A stretch of 64,000 nt of DNA, taken from contig CAJFCV020000002.1 in NCBI GenBank assembly GCA_904066235.2, positions 6,200,001 through 6,264,000 on the forward strand, written 5' to 3'. A program made the translations under genes and the position numbers. The notes under the pieces were generated by a model. That model had not been told where the DNA came from, did no database searches, and saw only the letters and a program-made list of their open reading frames with translations. Shown here piece after piece: positions 59,901-64,000 of the stretch (position 1 is the stretch's first letter; every line of letters starts with the position of its first letter). The stretch comes from Bursaphelenchus xylophilus. Its lineage: Eukaryota > Nematoda > Chromadorea > Rhabditida > Aphelenchoididae.

Positions 59901-62900
59901 TGCGGTGATGAAATCTCATTCAGTGACATTTCGAATGGTATAGGTCCTGTCAATTCACTCCGACATCTCTAATTCACTTTTTTTTTTAATTGGTGCCTAG
60001 TATAATATCAGAGTGTTCGGCCTGGTGCGGGCGCACTTTGACTCCAAAAAAGGCGAAACTTGCGGTGATGAAATCTCATTCAGTGACATTTCGAATGGTA
60101 TAGGTCCTGTCAATTCACTCCGACATCTCTAATTCAATTTTTTTTTAAATTGGTACCTAGTATAATATCAGAGTGTTCGGCCTGGTGCGGGCGCAATTTG
60201 ACTCCAAAAAAAGCGAAACTTGCGGTGATGAAATCTCATTCAGTGACATTTCGAATGGTATAGGTCCTGTCAATTCACTCCGACATCTCTAATTCAATTT
60301 TTTTTAAATTGGTGCCTAGTATAATATCAGAGTGTTCGGCCTGGTGCGGGCGCACTTTGACTCCAAAAAAGGCGAAACTTGCGGTGATGAAATCTCATTC
60401 AGTGACATTTCGAATGGTATAGGTCCTGTCAATTCACTCCGACATCTCTAATTCACTTTTTTTTAATTGGTGCCTAGTATAATATCAGAGTGTTCGGCCT
60501 GGTGCGGGCGCACTTTGACTCCAAAAAAGGCGAAACTTGCGGTGATGAAATCTCATTCAGTGACATTTCGAATGGTATAGGTCCTGTCAATTCACTCCGA
60601 CATCTCTAATTCACTTTTTTTTAATTGGTTCCTGGTATAATATCAGAGTGTTCGGCCTGGTGCGGGCGCACTTTGACTCCAAAAAAGGCGAAACTTGCGG
60701 TGATGAAATCTCATTCAGTGACATTTCGAATGGTATAGGTCCTGTCAATTCACTCCGACATCTCTAATTCACTTTTTTTTTAATTGGTGCCTGGTATAAT
60801 ATCAGAGTGTTCGGCCTGGTGCGGGCGCAATTTGACTCCAAAAAAGGCGAAACTTGCGGTGATGAAATCTCATTCAGTGACATTTCGAATGGTATAGGTC
60901 CTGTCAATTCACTCCGACATCTCTAATTCACTTTTTTTTTAATTGGTGCCTGGTATAACATCAGAGTGTTCGGCCTGGTGCGGGCGCACTTTGACTCCAA
61001 AAAAGGCGAAACTTGCGGTGATGAAATCTCATTCAGTGACATTTCGAATCATACAGGTCCTGTCAATTCACTCCGACATCTCTAATTCACTTTTTTTTTT
61101 AATTGGTGCCTGGTATAATATCAGAGTGTTCGGCCTGGTGCGGGCGCAATTTGACTCCAAAAAAGGCGAAACTTGCGGTGATGAAATCTCATTCAGTGAC
61201 ATTTCGAATGGTATAGGTCCTGTCAATTCACTCCGACATCTCTAATTCACTTTTTTTTTAATTGGTGCCTGGTATAACATCAGAGTGTTCGGCCTGGTGC
61301 GGGCGCACTTTGACTCCAAAAAAGGCGAAACTTGCGGTGATGAAATCTCATTCAGTGACATTTCGAATGGTATAGGTCCTGTCAATTCACTCCGACATCT
61401 CTAATTCACTTTTTTTTTTAATTGGTGCCTGGTATAATATCAGAGTGTTCGGCCTGGTGCGGGCGCAATTTGACTCCAAAAAAGGCGAAACTTGGATGAA
61501 ATCTCATTCAGTGGCATTTCGAATGGTATAGGTCCTGTCAATTCACTCCGACATCTCTAATTCACTTTTTTTTTTAATTGGTGCCTGGTATAACATCAGA
61601 GTGTTCGGCCTGGTGCGGGCGCACTTTGACTCCAAAAAAGGCGAAACTTGCGGTGATGAAATCTCATTCAGTGACATTTCGAATGGTATAGGTCCTGTCA
61701 ATTCACTCCGACATCTCTAATTCAATTTTTTTTAAATTGGTACCTAGTATAATATCAGAGTGTTCGGCCTGGTGCGGGCGCAATTTGACTCCAAAAAAAG
61801 CGAAACTTGCGGTGATGAAATCTCATTCAGTGACATTTCGAATGGTATAGGTCCTGTCAATTCACTCCGACATCTCTAATTCACTTTTTTTTTTAATTGG
61901 TGCCTGGTATAACATCAGAGTGTTCGGCCTGGTGCGGGCGCACTTTGACTCCAAAAAAAGCGAAACTTGCGGTGATGAAATCTCATTCAGTGACATTTCG
62001 AATGGTATAGGTCCTGTCAATTCACTCCGACATCTCTAATTCAATTTTTTTTAAATTGGTGCCTAGTATAATATCAGAGTGTTCGGCCTGGTGCGGGCGC
62101 ACTTTGACTCCAAAAAAGGCGAAACTTGCGGTGATGAAATCTCATTCAGTGACATTTCGAATGGTATAGGTCCTGTCAATTCACTCCGACATCTCTAATT
62201 CACTTTTTTTTAATTGGTGCCTAGTATAATATCAGAGTGTTCGGCCTGGTGCGGGCGCAATTTGACTCCAAAAAAAGCGAAACTTGCGGTGATGAAATCT
62301 CATTCAGTGACATTTCGAATGGTATAGGTCCTGTCAATTCACTCCGACATCTCTAATTCACTTTTTTTTTTAATTGGTGCCTGGTATAACATCAGAGTGT
62401 TCGGCCTGGTGCGGGCGCACTTTGACTCCAAAAAAGGCGAAACTTGCGGTGATGAAATCTCATTCAGTGACATTTCGAATGGTATAGGTCCTGTCAATTC
62501 ACTCCGACATCTCTAATTCAATTTTTTTTAAATTGGTACCTAGTATAATATCAGAGTGTTCGGCCTGGTGCGGGCGCAATTTGACTCCAAAAAAAGCGAA
62601 ACTTGCGGTGATGAAATCTCATTCAGTGACATTTCGAATGGTATAGGTCCTGTCAATTCACTCCGACATCTCTAATTCACTTTTTTTTAATTGGTGCCTA
62701 GTATAATATCAGAGTGTTCGGCCTGGTGCGGGCGCACTTTGACTCCAAAAAAGGCGAAACTTGCGGTGATGAAATCTCATTCAGTGACATTTCGAATGGT
62801 ATAGGTCCTGTCAATTCACTCCGACATCTCTAATTCACTTTTTTTTTAATTGGTTCCTGGTATAATATCAGAGTGTTCGGCCTGGTGCGGGCGCACTTTG

Positions 62901-64000
62901 ACTCCAAAAAAGGCGAAACTTGCGGTGATGAAATCTCATTCAGTGACATTTCGAATGGTATAGGTCCTGTCAATTCACTCCGACATCTCTAATTCACTTT
63001 TTTTTAATTGGTGCCTGGTATAATATCAGAGTGTTCGGCCTGGTGCGGGCGCAATTTGACTCCAAAAAAGGCGAAACTTGCGGTGATGAAATCTCATTCA
63101 GTGACATTTCGAATGGTATAGGTCCTGTCAATTCACTCCGACATCTCTAATTCACTTTTTTTTTTAATTGGTGCCTGGTATAACATCAGAGTGTTCGGCC
63201 TGGTGCGGGCGCACTTTGACTCCAAAAAAGGCGAAACTTGCGGTGATGAAATCTCATTCAGTGACATTTCGAATCATACAGGTCCTGTCAATTCACTCCG
63301 ACATCTCTAATTCACTTTTTTTTTAATTGGTGCCTGGTATAATATCAGAGTGTTCGGCCTGGTGCGGGCGCAATTTGACTCCAAAAAAGGCGAAACTTGC
63401 GGTGATGAAATCTCATTCAGTGACATTTCGAATGGTATAGGTCCTGTCAATTCACTCCGACATCTCTAATTCACTTTTTTTTTTAATTGGTGCCTGGTAT
63501 AACATCAGAGTGTTCGGCCTGGTGCGGGCGCACTTTGACTCCAAAAAAGGCGAAACTTGCGGTGATGAAATCTCATTCAGTGACATTTCGAATGGTATAG
63601 GTCCTGTCAATTCACTCCGACATCTCTAATTCAATTTTTTTTTAATTGGTGCCTGGTATAATATCAGAGTGTTCGGCCTGGTGCGGGCGCACTTTGACTC
63701 CAAAAAAGGCGAAACTTGCGGTGATGAAATCTCATTCAGTGACATTTCGAATGGTATAGGTCCTGTCAATTCACTCCGACATCTCTAATTCAATTTTTTT
63801 TAATTGGTGCCTGGTATAATATCAGAGTGTTCGGCCTGGTGCGGGCGCACTTTGACTCCAAAAAAGGCGAAACTTGCGGTGATGAAATCTCATTCAGTGA
63901 CATTTCGAATGGTATAGGTCCTGTCAATTCACTCCGACATCTCTAATTCACTTTTTTTTTAATTGGTGCCTGGTATAACATCAGAGTGTTCGGCCTGGTG

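Larger units (their letters stand above)
49366..64000. repeat. Satellite array 2 (~159-bp monomer, higher-order structure)
   Basis: About 89 further monomers continuing past the window end. Dominant variants differ from array 1: ACTTTGAC is commoner than AATTTGAC, and array-specific types appear (GGTACCTAG with AAAAAAAGCG and TTCAATTTTT; GGTTCCTGG; TATAACATC). These types recur in a fixed order, giving a higher-order repeat. Three of the four palindromic insertions are here. Confidence 0.98.

Noticed and set aside
35215..64000. CRISPR-like array of regular repeats
   Set aside because: There are no distinct spacers; whole monomers repeat head to tail in a eukaryotic genome.

Overview
The window looks like nuclear DNA from a nematode. 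The evidence is: a compact PERIOD/LIN-42 protein with its PAS core and the conserved SY(Q)/LT casein-kinase-binding motifs; many introns of 32-60 nt with TTTAG or TTTCAG acceptors; very close gene spacing; and AG acceptor-like sites just upstream of several start codons, as expected for spliced-leader trans-splicing. Two same-strand runs are spaced like operons. Species is not determinable by eye.

Bases 1-35,200 are gene-dense euchromatin with twelve protein-coding genes. All were rebuilt exon by exon, and reading frame is kept through 75 introns. In order they are: DCAF13/SOF1 (+), BPNT1 (-), EIF2B3 (-), TECR (-), a small secreted EF-hand protein (-), a ZIP metal transporter (+), an alpha-arrestin with PPxY motifs (-), LIN-42/PERIOD (+), topoisomerase TOP3B (-), pseudouridine synthase PUS10 (-), ribosome-biogenesis HEAT protein RRP12 (+) and a divergent single-pass cadherin (-). 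TECR-EIF2B3-BPNT1 and PUS10-TOP3B are candidate operons. Themes recur: ribosome and RNA biogenesis (DCAF13, RRP12, PUS10, EIF2B3, TOP3B) and membrane or lipid functions (TECR, ZIP, cadherin, arrestin). Three introns appear to use GC-AG splice sites. The long introns of TECR, TOP3B and RRP12 are mostly filled by foldback or MITE-like inverted-repeat elements. A broken MULE (Mutator-like) transposase fragment lies at 34.6-35.2 kb.

From about 35,215 to the window end (64,000) the DNA is a tandem satellite with a monomer of about 159 bp, roughly 155 copies. It is broken by a 302-base assembly gap (35,322-35,623), by one nearly complete 3.49-kb non-LTR retrotransposon on the minus strand (45,876-49,365), and by four copies of a 153-bp palindromic element. 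The retrotransposon and all four palindromes sit at the same TATAATATC position of the monomer. The right-hand array has visible higher-order organisation, with variant monomers repeating in the same order about 13-14 monomers apart. This euchromatin-satellite boundary with its shared insertion site is the most unusual structure in the window.
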